A stretch of DNA of 64,000 nt from positions 93,607,247 through 93,671,246 of the forward strand of contig CM043954.1 of assembly GCA_014529385.2 (NCBI GenBank), in the 5' to 3' direction. The notes under the pieces were generated by a model. It worked only from the letters and a program-made list of their open reading frames with translations. It searched no databases and had not been told where the DNA came from. The first letter of the stretch is position 1. Every line of letters begins with the position of its first letter. The position numbers were made by a program, and so were the translations under genes. This DNA comes from Adiantum capillus-veneris (lineage: Eukaryota; Streptophyta; Polypodiopsida; Polypodiales; Pteridaceae). Below are positions 34,483-46,288 of this stretch, in pieces.

Positions 34483-36154
34483 CTACCATTCATCAACCAT
34501 GTTCTCTTTACCCTTGGCCTTCCATACCTCTCTCTGTTGAGCCCATCTCCTGCTTTTAGTAGTGACTGGTTTTTTTGGAATCTCTGGGATTTCCTCAATC
34601 ACTACTCCTTGGCTTCGTGTAACTGCCCGTACTGGAACTGGCTCTGGTACCTTCTCCTCAGTAGCCGCAGTCCCAGGTGTGTCTGGACATTGAGCCGCAA
34701 AATGCCCATACTTTCCACAAGTATAGCAATTCAAACTTCGGCTCTGGAAGTTACCACGCCCTCCGCCCTGGCCAGTACCCTCTTGGTATCTACCGCGCCC
34801 TGGACCAGTACCATTGGTATGTGGTTTCTCCTCCTGAGAGGCGTTGGCAGTTTCCACTCTTACTGGTTCGGCATTGGTATATGCACTATTGACAAGTCTT
34901 TGCCCTTTTTGAAATGATGAATCCTAATGCCACAATTATTCCATAAATGGCCATAGGCTTTACAGTAAGTACACTGTGGGCACTCGTTGGAAACATGGTC
35001 CTTAGATTTACATTTTGAACACCAAGTCTCCATTCTTCTCATTAGTTGTCTGGTCTGGCTAATCTCAACAATTTGTCGAGCCATCTCTTCAATCTTCTTA
35101 GCCCAAGACCCCTTTTTAGGCTTATCCTTGGTCTTCTCATTGGAGCTACTCTCAAAACTGCTGGAAACTTTGCTTGAATCAGAGTTATCAGTAGAAGAAC
35201 TGCTACTACTGGACCTCCTCTTCTTATGACCTTTTTCCTTCTTAGCCTGTTGTTCCAGCTTCAGGGCTCGTTGCACCAGATCATTGAATTTCTTTGTCGG
35301 TGCTGGCATCTCCTGCTCTCTAAGCTTCTTGCTATGAAAGCCATTCAAGAACCATGCTCGCAGTCGCTTCTCTGATGGTGGTTCCTGCAGTTGCCTTGTC
35401 AGCTCCTTGATTTTCTCAGCATAGCTTTGGACTGATAATTTTCTCTGCTTAATCTTATCCAGCTCACAAAGAATATCCTCATCACCTCTATTGTCGGAAT
35501 ATTCTAGTCTGAAGGCTTTCAGTAGTTTATTATAGGATATAAGCTGGCAAGCTGGGTAATGGTAGTACCACTTTCTCCTTGCCTCCTTCAGTGTTTGGGG
35601 AAAGTATTCACCCCAGTCATCCTCATCAATGTTTTTGGGCTCTGCATACTGCTCAAAATCTTGGATGTGAACATCCGGATCATCCTTCTTGCCTCCTTTG
35701 AATACTGGAAAAGAGTTTTTCAACGAGGATGTGTAATCATGCCGATCACCGTTGGTCCTCCCTCTTCTCATCTTAGAGTATGAACGCCGCTTTGGAGTTT
35801 TCTTACAGTTGTCGGTATCTGCATCCCAATTAAAATTTTCTTCTGTCTTCGTCTCAGTGTCCTCCCTGGCCTGTCTACTACTGGAAGTATGGCGACTGCT
35901 TTTACTACCTTTGGCTCCCTCGTCCCCTTGCCTGGATCGAGAACTTTTGGCCTTGCGTGCTTCCCTTTCTGCCCGTCTGCGTCTCGACTGACTGGAATGC
36001 TGCAAGTCCTGCGCCTCATCAGCCTAACTGTGCTCCTCCTGAGCCTTAGTGTCAGTCAACAACTCATGCTTGGGGTCAGAGTCTCTTTTTGACTCCTCAG
36101 GAATAGGGTCAACATGGTAGGTTGGTTTCTGGCCACGACTGGTTTTGGGTGCCA
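34483..36154 (-). pseudogene. Gypsy gag with three zinc-knuckle-like motifs
   Basis: A methionine at 36154 (MAPKTSRGQKPTYHV) starts the frame. A TAG at 36026-36024 follows, then a long frame from 36005. This is rich in R/S/E, then has the capsid-like PVFKGGKKDDPDVHIQDFEQ, ARRKWYYHYPA and LDKIKQRKLSVQSYAEKIKEL. Two cysteine clusters (CSKCKSKDHVSNECPQC and CTYCKAYGHLWNNC) end the first frame. After a frameshift near 34860 a third knuckle CYTCGKYGHFAAQC is found at about 34730. The region begins close to 36160 with no 5' LTR in front of it. Confidence 0.85.
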
Positions 36155-36185
36155 TTACTGCAGCTCAAAACTTTCAACTGGGAGA

Positions 36186-36324
36186 TGAGTTTGCTAGGGC
36201 CTTACAAAAGTGATTAACAGAGATAAGCTGAGCTTTTGCTCATCTTCAATTGGTATTCAAGGATAAGAAGCCTCAATGGAAATAAATCATAGGTCTGGTG
36301 GAGATTAGTCTCCAAGTGGGAGAT
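36186..36324 (+). pseudogene. Old Copia: C-terminal end and polypurine tract
   Basis: The plus strand reads KVINRDKLSFCSSSIGIQG then stop (about 36206-36262), matching the C-terminal end of Copia polyproteins. After a short untranslated stretch comes aagtgggagat (36314-36324), a typical Copia polypurine tract. This is the continuation of the Copia broken at about 21160; about 100 bp of RNase H tail is missing at the join. Confidence 0.7.
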
Positions 36325-36830
36325 TGTTAAGTATGGAGCCTGATTTGTGTCTGTAATTTTTATTCTAAAGAACACACATTTGTAAGGCCCTCATTATGAG
36401 GAGAAGCCATGGTGTGTGAGAAAAATCATTCGCGGGAATATCATGGCAAAAGTGGTCAAAAAATGATCCGTAGAGGTAGACACATGGCCGTTGATCTATG
36501 GCTAGTGTCGGCTACACATGGGCGCATATACACATAAGCGGCTATGTCTCATGTGAGAGGGAAACCCATAGAGGATCCTTTGTATGTATTAAAGGAGGCC
36601 TCTTCTACAAATGAAAGCAAGAAGCAAGAAGTACTAGGTAGAGACAGAATCAACTGGGATGACCATTAAGGGTTTCTAAGACCTTTGTAAACTTCTTCAA
36701 ATTTGAATTGTAAAGCAATTGAGTGGCTACTTTCCCATGGTTGTAGCCCACACTTGCGTAAACCACGTAAATCTTGTGTGCTCTTTCTCTCTCTTAATTA
36801 TCTCTCTTGTGTATGTTTTATCTCACTCCA
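36325..36830 (+). mobile_element. 3' LTR of the old Copia (right end approximate)
   Basis: Begins TGTTAAGTATGGAGCC right after the PPT. The matching 5' LTR is not visible near 16.3-16.9 kb. A CA end near 36830 is a guess. Confidence 0.6.
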
Positions 36831-38666
36831 GTCTAATCTCTACTTAGTAATTCGTTAATCTTCACATGTATACTCAAGGATATGACATGTTATACCCTTT
36901 TGGTTTTTTTCACTTTGCTTGGCTTTGTGTAAGGTTCCCATTTCTTTTCTACTAAAATTAGCATTCTTTTATTATAAATGGCTAAAGGGAACTCCAAATT
37001 GGGTGAAGTATGATATTTTATAAATCTTAATTTGAGCATTACTTCACATGTAATTTTTCTACTCTAAAATTGGACAAATCTAGACCCTTGATACTTAAAC
37101 TGAAGTTTTACTAGAACCTTAGACATTTGCATATCTTTTGGAAAATGTAAGGACTGAAATATATGTAATCCTATTGGCTAGCATGGACAAGAAATCACAT
37201 GGGTTGCACATGGAGTCACATGGGGGATAGTGTGGCTCTCAAATGAAACATGGAAGCTCCTGCAAAGCCTAGAAGCTGACCAACCGGGTAGTGTAGAAGC
37301 ACTAGGTGGCCTCCAAGACCTCACTAGGCCTAAATTAGCATGCTAGGGTGAGATACTAGGCTAGGGGCTTGCTTTTGTAGTAGGGGGCAACTTATATAGA
37401 AGGCCCCTTGCTTGACAAAATCTATAAACAGGCATTGAGTTCTCACATATTTATGCATTTTGTTGGGAATACTTTGCTACACTCGAGACATTTACTTCTC
37501 TCGAGAGAAACACCAAACCAAAAGTGTATCAATAAGTCAAAGGTCCATCAATAAATTACAAAGGCTAAGTTAAAACTTCTTGAGGAATCCCATTCCTAGA
37601 TACAAACTTTAGATCTATATCTAAATGCATATGTAAATAGGAGATCCTAAAGTCTTTGCTAGACGCAACTACCTGCCAAACTTCTAAGGAAAAGTGAGTA
37701 GGTGCACATTTATATTTATAAGGTCTAGACCACCATTCCAAAGTGAGCGAAAGCAACTATGTCAACACAAAGTAACATGTTGTAATATCCAAGTCTGTAA
37801 CCAAAGGTCTTTCTCAAAAGAGCCTTAAGTTGTTTTTATGCACATTAGTTTTTTTTTCCCATTTTATGCAACATTAGGTAATAGTGATCAATGCATTGGT
37901 CAAGGCCACATATCTGGATGCCTAAGTATTTTAGAAGAAAAATAATAGACCCAAAAAAATATCTTTGAAAAATCCTACTTTTTCAAAGATACAAGTGCTA
38001 ACCCTACTAGCTTTGCCATGCAAAAGCCTACAAAATTACAAAAGCCTACAAAATTACAGATATTGAAGTGATAAACTTATCTTGAGAAAGTTTACATGAC
38101 CATAACAATAGGTTGTGATTATTAGACAAAGGAGAGCCAAAGAGTAGAATCCCTTAGTCTTCTCAGACTAGAGTTTCAAGATAACATAAGACCATCAGGT
38201 TTATCACAATACAGTCAAAAGTTTTCCATCCGATTTTTCAAGATAAGACCAAAGCAAAAAAACTTCTTTGAGGTTCAAACGAATCCCAAGTTTTTCTAGG
38301 CAAGGAGATCTAAAAATTCCCAAAGGAAACCAACAAACCACCATTCCTTGTCAAAGTTTTAAGAGAGGGACCAACATCAAATAGTAAAAAGGCCTAATCA
38401 AGATCTCAATAAAGGTCAAAGAACCATTTTTTTCAATCTCCAACCCTATTTCCATAGACGGAGAGAGAACTAATGGACATTACCCTTGCTATAACTATAA
38501 CGTTAGGCATGAGCCACTAGTGAAGGGTTGCTCTCATCTCACATTATGGAAGCTAAGGGAAAACATAACCAAACAATAATTTTATACTTCCTAACTTACC
38601 CTTTCAAGGAAATCTAATAAACCACGTACATTTGTGACTTATGATCCATAATCTTATCACATGCTA

Positions 38667-38749
<83 letters not shown>

Positions 38750-39231
38750 GGTCGCTCTATTTAACCTCTTCATATCATGTGCAATGAAGGCCTAGTTTAG
38801 GAATCCCTAATCTATAGATCTTTCAAGACTGAAAGACACTCTTTTCCTATTTAATATGTGTAAATCCCCATTGATTGGTACCATTGTGTATGTGGAAAAT
38901 GTATAAACTTTGAATTTAGAAAACCCCTTTTGTTGAACTCAGGTGATATGTTACATTTTTTGTGAGTGACTCCCTGTCATAATAAGTAATATCTAATTCT
39001 CCTAAATGATTTTCTCATGTTAAACTGATCATTTAATATAGAGAAGTAACAGGGAGAAAAAGCTAGAATATTGGTTAAGCTGGCAGACTAGGCACAGTAG
39101 GGATCCAAAGGAGGGAAAATAGGGATCCAAAGGGAGGGCCATCTGCAAAAGAGAAATGTGCATCAATGGGCTTCAAAGACCCTAAGGTTCAACCCATTAA
39201 GACTTCCAAATGCTAAGGTTCCAAAATTAAA
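36831..39231. other. No gene seen; intergenic DNA
   Basis: There is no coherent reading frame. A compound microsatellite lies at 38673-38745. Nothing else is recognised. Confidence 0.5.
38673..38745. repeat. Compound (CT)n(CA)n microsatellite
   Basis: A CT tract (38673-38708) switches directly to a CA tract (38708-38745). Confidence 0.97.
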
Positions 39232-39465
39232 AGGTAAGCCCAAATGGGCAAGCTTAGTGGAATTGGATGCTTTGTAGCGTGCCAAAAAGTCTTTGCAAGC
39301 TCCTACATAGGAGGGTGCGAACCCTTTTAGTAGGGGATGCGAACCCTTTTAGTAGGGTAAGCCCAAATGGGCAAGCTTAGTGGAATTGGATTCTTTGTAG
39401 TGTGCCAAAAAGTCTTTGCAAGCTCCTACATAGGAGGGTGCGAACCCTTTTAGTAGGGGATGAGA
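39232..39465. repeat. Tandem duplication of about 120 bp in the 5' LTR
   Basis: gtaagcccaaatgggcaagc occurs at about 39233 and about 39357. Both copies continue through aaagtctttgcaagctccta to cgaacccttttagtagggga. The first copy also repeats the 18-bp phrase gcgaacccttttagtagg. Confidence 0.9.
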
Positions 39466-39529
39466 CAAAGGGAATAGGGGACACATGTCATCTCCCTAGC
39501 CCAATTGCCCACAAGGTGCACTAAAATCC

Positions 39530-39865
39530 TATTGGATAGCCATAGAGGTAAACCAATGAGAATTAGGCTAGAGTAAATCTAGTTTAATTCATATAAAAAC
39601 ACTTGATAAAAGATCCAATAAGAATTAATCTCTCTAGAAGACTATTGGCTAGTCTCCCAAGGGGTCCAATGAGCATTCAACAGCCCCATGGCTTGCCTAA
39701 TTCCTATTGGCCAGAAGACAAAGAGGTCCAATGAGAGTTTAGTTGCATATTTTAATTAGCTAAAGCTCTCACAAAAGGGGAAAGGGGGACACTTGTCACG
39801 AGGCTATCACTTATGCCTCTTACACACTATTGGCTAAGCTTGGAGAGGTCCAATGGGAAGCCAAC
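39530..39865. promoter_or_regulatory. Array of paired inverted CCAAT boxes in the 5' LTR
   Basis: Four times a 'tattgg' is followed about 20-30 bases later by 'ccaatg' in the opposite sense: 39530/39554, 39650/39667, 39707/39728 and 39829/39850. The right-hand partner usually reads ggtccaatg. The array is kept in the 3' LTR at 46370-46700. CCAAT is the NF-Y binding core in plants; a role in LTR transcription is inference. Confidence 0.5.
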
Positions 39866-39969
39866 AAGAGGATTTAGCAAGAGGGGTCGACCAAGAGAGA
39901 GAGAGGGGGCTGATTTTTCAAAGGCATTATCACACACACACTCACACAATCTCATGTGTGAAGCAAGAA

Positions 39970-39971
<2 letters not shown>

Positions 39972-40010
<39 letters not shown>
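39972..40010. repeat. (CT)n microsatellite inside the 5' LTR
   Basis: About 19 CT repeats between aagaaga and tctcaagctttaatgg. The 3' LTR has only about 6 repeats at the same place (46817-46830). Confidence 0.95.
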
Positions 40011-40015
<5 letters not shown>

Positions 40016-40668
40016 AAGCTTTAATGGAAAGCTCATCATCTACTCCAAGCTTGTGAGAAGGGAGGCCTACACCAACAACTCTTGGCTTTGTAATGCAAAT
40101 CCAACCAAGAGCCAAGCTTCAATGCATGCTCATCTCCTCTACCATGCTAATTACTAAGCTTTTATGAGTGATCATGTGAGGAGATATACTTCTTTCTCGT
40201 AAGACTACTCCTTCTTCCTCTCAATCTACTTTCATACCCGGCTAGCTCTCACCATCTTCGAAGGTGTGTGAGGTCTTGGGTCGGAGACCGTGAGGGAATT
40301 AATGTTGTGTTTTATAAGGGTTTGCTTAGTGCTTGAAGCTTCCATATTCATTGCACTAGCTAGTTATTGAAGGAACACAAAGAATTATATTGTAAAATGT
40401 CTCCCTTGATGGGGAAAACCTATAATACAAAGCCTTTTGGAGGGGGGACCGGCTCCATTAAATCCGGTCCTCAACTATTGTCAATAGCTTAATTTCTCTC
40501 TCTTTTGAAGTATTGTTCATGCCTGTCTAACTAGGTGTTATGCTTTTTGTTGCTCTCTCCACCCAAACACTCTTACTATGCTCATTAGGAATCTATTCTA
40601 ATAAAATGCTCACTATGTCTATGTTATTTTCCGCTACACACAAGTTGCTAGGCCATTAAATGTTACAT

Positions 40669-40680
40669 TGGTATCAGATC
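40669..40680 (+). other. Primer-binding site (tRNA-Met type)
   Basis: TGGTATCAGATC begins two bases from the probable LTR end. The first ten bases match the complement of the initiator tRNA-Met 3' end. Confidence 0.85.
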
Positions 40681-41094
40681 ACAAGGTTTCTCTTTTCTTG
40701 CTCAAGAAGGGAGGTCCTCAAGCTAGCTATAAATGGTTGGTATTATTAATTGCAATTGAGTAATTAGAATAGGGATTTTTCAGCCTTGCAGTCCACCTCC
40801 CTTTGTGCAGATGACCGTCGAGAGCTTTGGTCTTAATAGTGGAGTCCTACGGGGCTTGCCTTTGGCTTAACCACTATTGAGCTATTAGAAGCTTGACAAG
40901 AGCCGATGCTGTTGGTGTTGAAAGACCCTCTCTTCTATTCCTTGAATTAATGATATTTGAGCCACGGGTACAATAGCTTGAGTGCTTTTCTAAAGGGGTA
41001 AAGAGGAGTAGCAACTAGGGCTTGAAGTGCCAAAGTACACCTAAAAATATTACACCTAAAACAATTGCTAGAATGACTGACAATAGTAAAGAAA

Positions 41095-42650
41095 GTGAAA
41101 TTAATGTTGATAACTTTGATTTTGCTAATGACCAGGCTACTAATGATGCCCCTATGCTACCTTGTTTCTAGGCTTCAACAAGCCATGGGCAATCCATCCC
41201 TCCAAAGTGAAGTGCAACGGCAGCTTCGTGCTCATGGGATTCTCCAAGCTCCCCACCATGAAGAGAGAGTACCTAGGAAGCCTCCTTGTGAGACTTCCAA
41301 AAGAGGCCTCTCTTCGATTCGGGAAGAAGCAGAGGATCCATACGAAGGGCTAAAAAATTTGCTTCTTGATGACGCATCTCCTTCCCAAAGGAGAACTCAA
41401 GAGCCCCCACCAAAGGAACGAGAAAGAAGTGAGTCTCCTGCCACCTCAGCGGAGATGGCTCCACGAAGATGGTGGGCAAAACGCTCTCCATCACCTCCTA
41501 AACGGAGAAGACCATGGCACACTTCTCCACACCATAATTCAAAGAGGGATGATAGAAAACAAGAGAAGAAAAAGGCGAGAAAGAGGTCACCCCCTTCTCC
41601 ATCTTCTTCATCCTCTTCCTCTTATGAAGAAAGTGACGGTGTAGACAGAGAGGATCAAGGAAAGAAAAAGGCGAGAAAGAGGTCACCCTCTTCTCCATCT
41701 TCCTCAAATTCTTCATCTTCTGAAGAAAGAGATGGAGCAACTTTTGAACTATAAAAAATAAGAGGCCATAGGAAATCCTATGCCACGTGGAAGAGGTCGT
41801 CCAAGCTCAAGAAGTTCAAAGAGGAAGAAAAGAGCATCTCTTTCCTTACCTACGATGGCACCTTTGGTGCTACGGACAAAGTCTTGGCCTTTATCCAACA
41901 ATTCAATGCGGCGTCTGGAGATGAGGGCTTCACGGAGTCCTCTAAGAAACGCCATGTAGCCATGCACTTTCAAAAGTCCGCTAGGCAATGGTGGTCTAGC
42001 CTATGGGTCACCGGTGAAGCTCCACGAACATGGAAAGCTTTAAGAGCTTCCATCATGAAGCAGTTTTTGGCCACCGATGCCAAAGACAAAATGGCGAAGC
42101 TTGAAGCTCTCTCTCTACAAATCCATTCATAAATATGTAGACAAGTTTTGAGACTTACATCTCAAAGCCACTGTCTTCAAAAAGATGGATTTTGGAGAGC
42201 AAAAACAACAATTTTGTGAGGGGTTAACTGAAGGAATGGCTGAGTATGTCAACTCACAAAGGCCACACACCATATCTGCGGTTATACACCATACTATGGT
42301 GGCTTTACGAATCAATTTGCAAACAGGGGCCAAGAGAAATTCTAAGCCCACAGAAAACAAGGGTTTCAATGAGCCTAAGGGGAAGGACAATGTCCAAAAG
42401 TCTCCTAAGGGAAATTTCAACAAAGCTAAGGAGAAGGGAGTTTACAAAGGCAAAAACAAACTCTCTCCTGAAGAGCTTGAGCGTTATCGCAAGGATAACC
42501 GCTGTTTCAAGTGCGACGAGCAAGGACATGCGTACATCGCTTGTCCCCAAAAGAACACCCACCATGAGCCTCCTAGAGATACCTTGGTTGGAGGAGGAAA
42601 CTCAACACAAAGGATCTCCGCTATGGCATGCTTGGGGAAAGGTAAGAGAT
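41095..42650 (+). pseudogene. Gypsy gag
   Basis: The first frame (41095-41754) is charged, with two near-identical K/R/S-rich repeats (KKARKRSPPSPSSSSSSSYE and KKARKRSPSSPSSSNSSSSE). The capsid-like part follows in another frame (41884-42132: SSKKRHVAMHFQKSARQWWS, TWKALRASIMKQFLATDAKD). After a further break (42185-42655) comes QKQQFCEGLTEGMAEYV and a CCHC knuckle CFKCDEQGHAYIAC (about 42513). At least two frameshifts or stops separate these parts, so it is inactive. Confidence 0.85.
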
Positions 42651-42651
42651 T

Positions 42652-44420
42652 ATGATGCTTTTATTCTCTTTGACCGGATTCTACTCACAATTTCATATCC
42701 ACAGAGTTGGCCACCAAGCTAGGCATACAAGCTTACGAGATGGGAGATGTCCTACCCGTAGATGGTGCTTTCAAGGGGCAAGAAGCTTCAGTCACTCCCT
42801 TAGTCGGAAAATTGAGGCTCCATGTCCAAAGCTATGTTTATCTCTCTTCTCAAGCATGAGGATGTAATCCTAGGGGCACCATGGTTTGATCACATGGCTG
42901 CCAATGTTAAATTCCATGAAAGAAGAATCTACTTTAGGTTCGGGGAAAAAGATATGTATATAGATGCCAAGCAAATGGGTAACACCATACCCATTGTACA
43001 TACACAAGCTTTCAATAAGTCAATAAAGAGCTCTATTTTTGTGTACATGATTTTTGTTAAAGATTCTCAAAATGAACTTAATGTTTTAACAAAAGAAAAT
43101 AAACACACTCACAAGGAATTAGAGTTATCCAATTTTCTCAAGGGGTTTCAAGATGTCTTTATTGACAACATCCCTCGTGAGCTACCTCCTAAACGAGACA
43201 ATGATGACCATGCAAATTGAACTTCTTCCAGGAAGTTCACCGCCTAACAAACCTCCTTATAGAGTTTCTCAAGCTCAACAAGAGGGGATTATGCGGCAAG
43301 TGCATGAGTTAGTTGAGAAGAGCATGGTTAGGCCTATCTCATCTCCATTTTGCTCAACCGTGTTATTAGTGCAAAAGAAAGACGGCAATATCGTATGTGT
43401 ATCGACTATAGAGCACTAAATAGGATCACTATAAAAAATAGGTTTCCCGTTCCGCGGGTAGAAGACCTATTTGATAAGCTACAAGGGTCGACCTAAAAAG
43501 TGGCTATCATCAATTAAGGATAGTTGATCAAGACATTGTAAAGACCACCTTTTGTACTATGTTTGGTCTTTACGAATACATTGTCATGCCTTTTGGGCTG
43601 ACCAATGCACCAGCCTCACTCAATCGCTTGATGGAGAAGCTATTTAGGCCTCACCGAACCGTTATTGGAGTGTTCTTTGATGATATTATCGTCTACTCTA
43701 ATTCACTAGACGAACCCAAGAAACACCTCCAGGTAATATTTCAAGTCTTAAGAGAGAATAAACTTTATATTAATCCAAAGAAGAGTGAGTTTTTCTTACA
43801 AGAGATTCAGTATTAGGTCACAATATCTCTCAAGATGGCATCCAAATGGATCCATCAAAGTTATAGGTAGTAAAAGGATGGCCTAAACCAACGAATCTTC
43901 ATGAACTAAGAAGCTTTATAGGTATGTGTGCATACTATAGACGCTTCATAGAAAAGTTCTCACAAATCGCAGGACCATTACTTGACCTACAAAGAAAAAC
44001 GTTAGGTATACATGGTCTGCCAAGGAGAACAATGCTTTCAAAAAGGTTAAAGAAAAGCTTATCTCTCAACCTGTGCTTACACTGTCGGATCTCTCAAAGC
44101 CTTTCGAGGTCCAATGTGACGCTTGTGGTGATTGCCTTGGAGTTGTTTTGGTCCAAGAAGGGCACACCATAGCCTATGAAAGTCGAAGGCTCGACCCTGT
44201 TGAGCAACCTCTAGGCATATATAAAAAGGAACTCCTCGCAGTTCTACATGCCTTAGACTCATGGAAGCACTATTTATCCTTTCATTCTGTGGACGGATCA
44301 CCAAAGCCTTAAGTACTTCATGATGCAGACCAAGCTCTCTGACAAACAAATCAGGTGGGAAAATTTCCTTTCATAATTTCATTTTTATATTGCTCACAAA
44401 TCAAGTAGCCGATGCACTCT
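42652..44420 (+). pseudogene. Gypsy protease, reverse transcriptase and RNase H
   Basis: Protease traces come first (the region of ...AFILFD at 42657, where DSG is not intact, and LKHEDVILGAPWFDHMAANV at 42842-42905). RT follows with [59 protein letters not shown] and VFFDDIIVYSNS (about 43672). RNase H follows with QCDACGDCLGVVLVQEG (about 44112) and RRLDPVEQPLGIYKKELLAV. Frameshifts near 43400, 43490, 43816, 44070 and 44310 are evident. The DD of the polymerase box is kept. Confidence 0.88.
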
Positions 44421-45924
44421 CAAGGTGGCCGAGAGTGAATGCGGTTTCCATAGCAACTCACAATTATCTATCTTCTATGATAGATGAGTATGCTATTGAT
44501 CCCGATTTTAGAGATGTGATTTCAGCCCTTGCATTAGGGAAGAAAGAGGAACCGTTTACCTTACAAGATGGTTATCTTCTCTATGGCAATGGACTATACG
44601 TTACTAACTCACTACGTGAGAAAGTAATGTATGAATCTCATGCTCCTCATTATGCTTGGCATAGAGGGATTCAGTCTACCCTAAAGGGAATTGAAACATA
44701 TTTCTATTGGCCTACCATGAAAGAAAAATACAAGAGTATGTTTCTAAATGTATGGTATGCCAAAAGATGAAGTTTGATAGAGGAAAGCAACCTAGATTGC
44801 TTCAACCTTTGCCAATCCCTAATTCACCATGGGAGAGCATTTCCATGGATTTTATCTTTGGATTGCCTAAGTCTATCCAATGGGAATACAGGAATATGGA
44901 TGATAGTTGAAAGGTTCAATAAACAAGCTCATTTTATACCTGTCAAAAAGACTATCAAATCCCATCAAATGGCAACCCTCTTTATATCTCAAATCATCAA
45001 GTACCATGGCTTGCCAATGTCCATAGTGTCGGATAGAGATCCTAGAATGACCAGTAATTTTTGGAAGGGTCTCTTTGAGAATTTAGGGACAAGGGTAAAC
45101 TTCTCTTCGGCCTATCACCCACAAACGGATGGCCAAAGTGCAATAGCTAACCTAACAATTCTTGATCTACTAAAAACCTATGTAACGGAAGTAGATCAAA
45201 GATCCCAATGGGAGAAGTACTTACCCTTAGTGGAGTATGCCTATAATAACACTGTACATACTTTCGCCGGAAAAGCGCCTTTCGAGGTAATTGAGGGAAG
45301 ATCAAAAAGTCACCTGCTACTTAAGGTACATGGGAAGATCTTTGCTGCAGATGAGTATAGCCGATACCTACAAGAATCTTTCCAAAAGATTAAAGATGCT
45401 ATCTCTATCTCACAAAAAGGAAAAAGGCTGTTGCTGATAAGCATAGAAGTTCCCAAGCCTTTAAAGAAAATTATTGGGTCTTACTTAAATTTCCCAAGGC
45501 TCGATTAAGGCACACGATGGGCAAGAATCCTATGGGACACCAAAAGTACTATGCTAAGTTAGCAAACAGGTACTATGGTCCCTTCCAGATTCTTAGACCA
45601 ATCAATGAGATGGTCTATCAACTCAAGTTGCCCAATCAATTGGCTCATACACAATGCTATGTGAGCCTACTAAAGCCTTACAAAGGAGAGACACCTCAAG
45701 AACCAACTATTGAAGACCCACCGGAGATCGAGGACCAAGAAGAGGTGCTGCAGCCCGAGTCGATTCTCCGACATGAAGACAAGGTATTAAGAAGCGGTAA
45801 GACTATCCGACGGTATCTTATTAAGTTTAAGAATAATCCTTTTGAAGATGCTAGATGGATGCAAGGCATACAATTAAAGGATAACCTAAACCTTGTCAAT
45901 TCTTACAATGCTTTCCTAGAGTAA
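44390..45924 (+). pseudogene. Gypsy integrase with C-terminal chromodomain-like region
   Basis: The linker VADALSRWPRVN opens the frame. The zinc-binding region has HAPHYAWHRGIQSTLKG and a CMVCQK pair. The core has WESISMDFIFGLPKS, IVSDRDPRMTSNFWKGLF and SSAYHPQTDGQSAIANL; the usual catalytic glutamate after GQ is replaced here (QSAIAN). The end (45700-45900) reads LQPESILRHEDKVLRSGKTI then RRYLIKFKNNPFEDARWM, a chromodomain-like module typical of plant chromoviruses. Breaks lie near 44770 and 45508. Confidence 0.85.
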
Positions 45925-46167
45925 GCAAATGTACAAATGTTTAAAATGAACAAAGCTTTTGTCTTATAAGACTCTCTTTTTGTTATTTGTGCACAAATGT
46001 TAAGTAGTATGCATGCTTAGAATCAAGTTTGTGGAGACGACGTCTTCCAAACACCAAGTAAAGCTTGTCACTCTACTATGGAAGATTGATAGGACTAATG
46101 TGCAGACATGCTTGTGGCAGCTTAGGCTCTCAAGCACCAAATGGGTTAGTCATCCATTCTGGAACAA

Positions 46168-46238
46168 TGTCGTAGCGTAAAGTCTTTGCAAGCTCCTACA
46201 TAGGAGGGAGCGAGCCCTTTTAGTAGGGGATGAGAGAG

Positions 46239-46288
<50 letters not shown>

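Larger units (their letters stand above)
39232..40667 (+). mobile_element. 5' LTR of plus-strand chromovirus-like Gypsy (left end approximate)
   Basis: About 1.3 kb of it matches 46178-47460 by eye, and it ends at ...gttaca immediately before a tRNA-Met-type primer site. It contains a local tandem duplication (39232-39465), a (CT)n tract (39972-40010) and a run of paired ATTGG/CCAAT boxes between 39530 and 39860. The exact left end is blurred by the duplication. Confidence 0.8.

Noticed and set aside
21146-36188. ggagatga at 21146-21153 and 36181-36188 as target-site duplication of the Gypsy element
   Set aside because: Eight bases is too long for an LTR-element duplication, and a stretch of Copia coding is missing between the flanks, so a deletion with microhomology is likelier.
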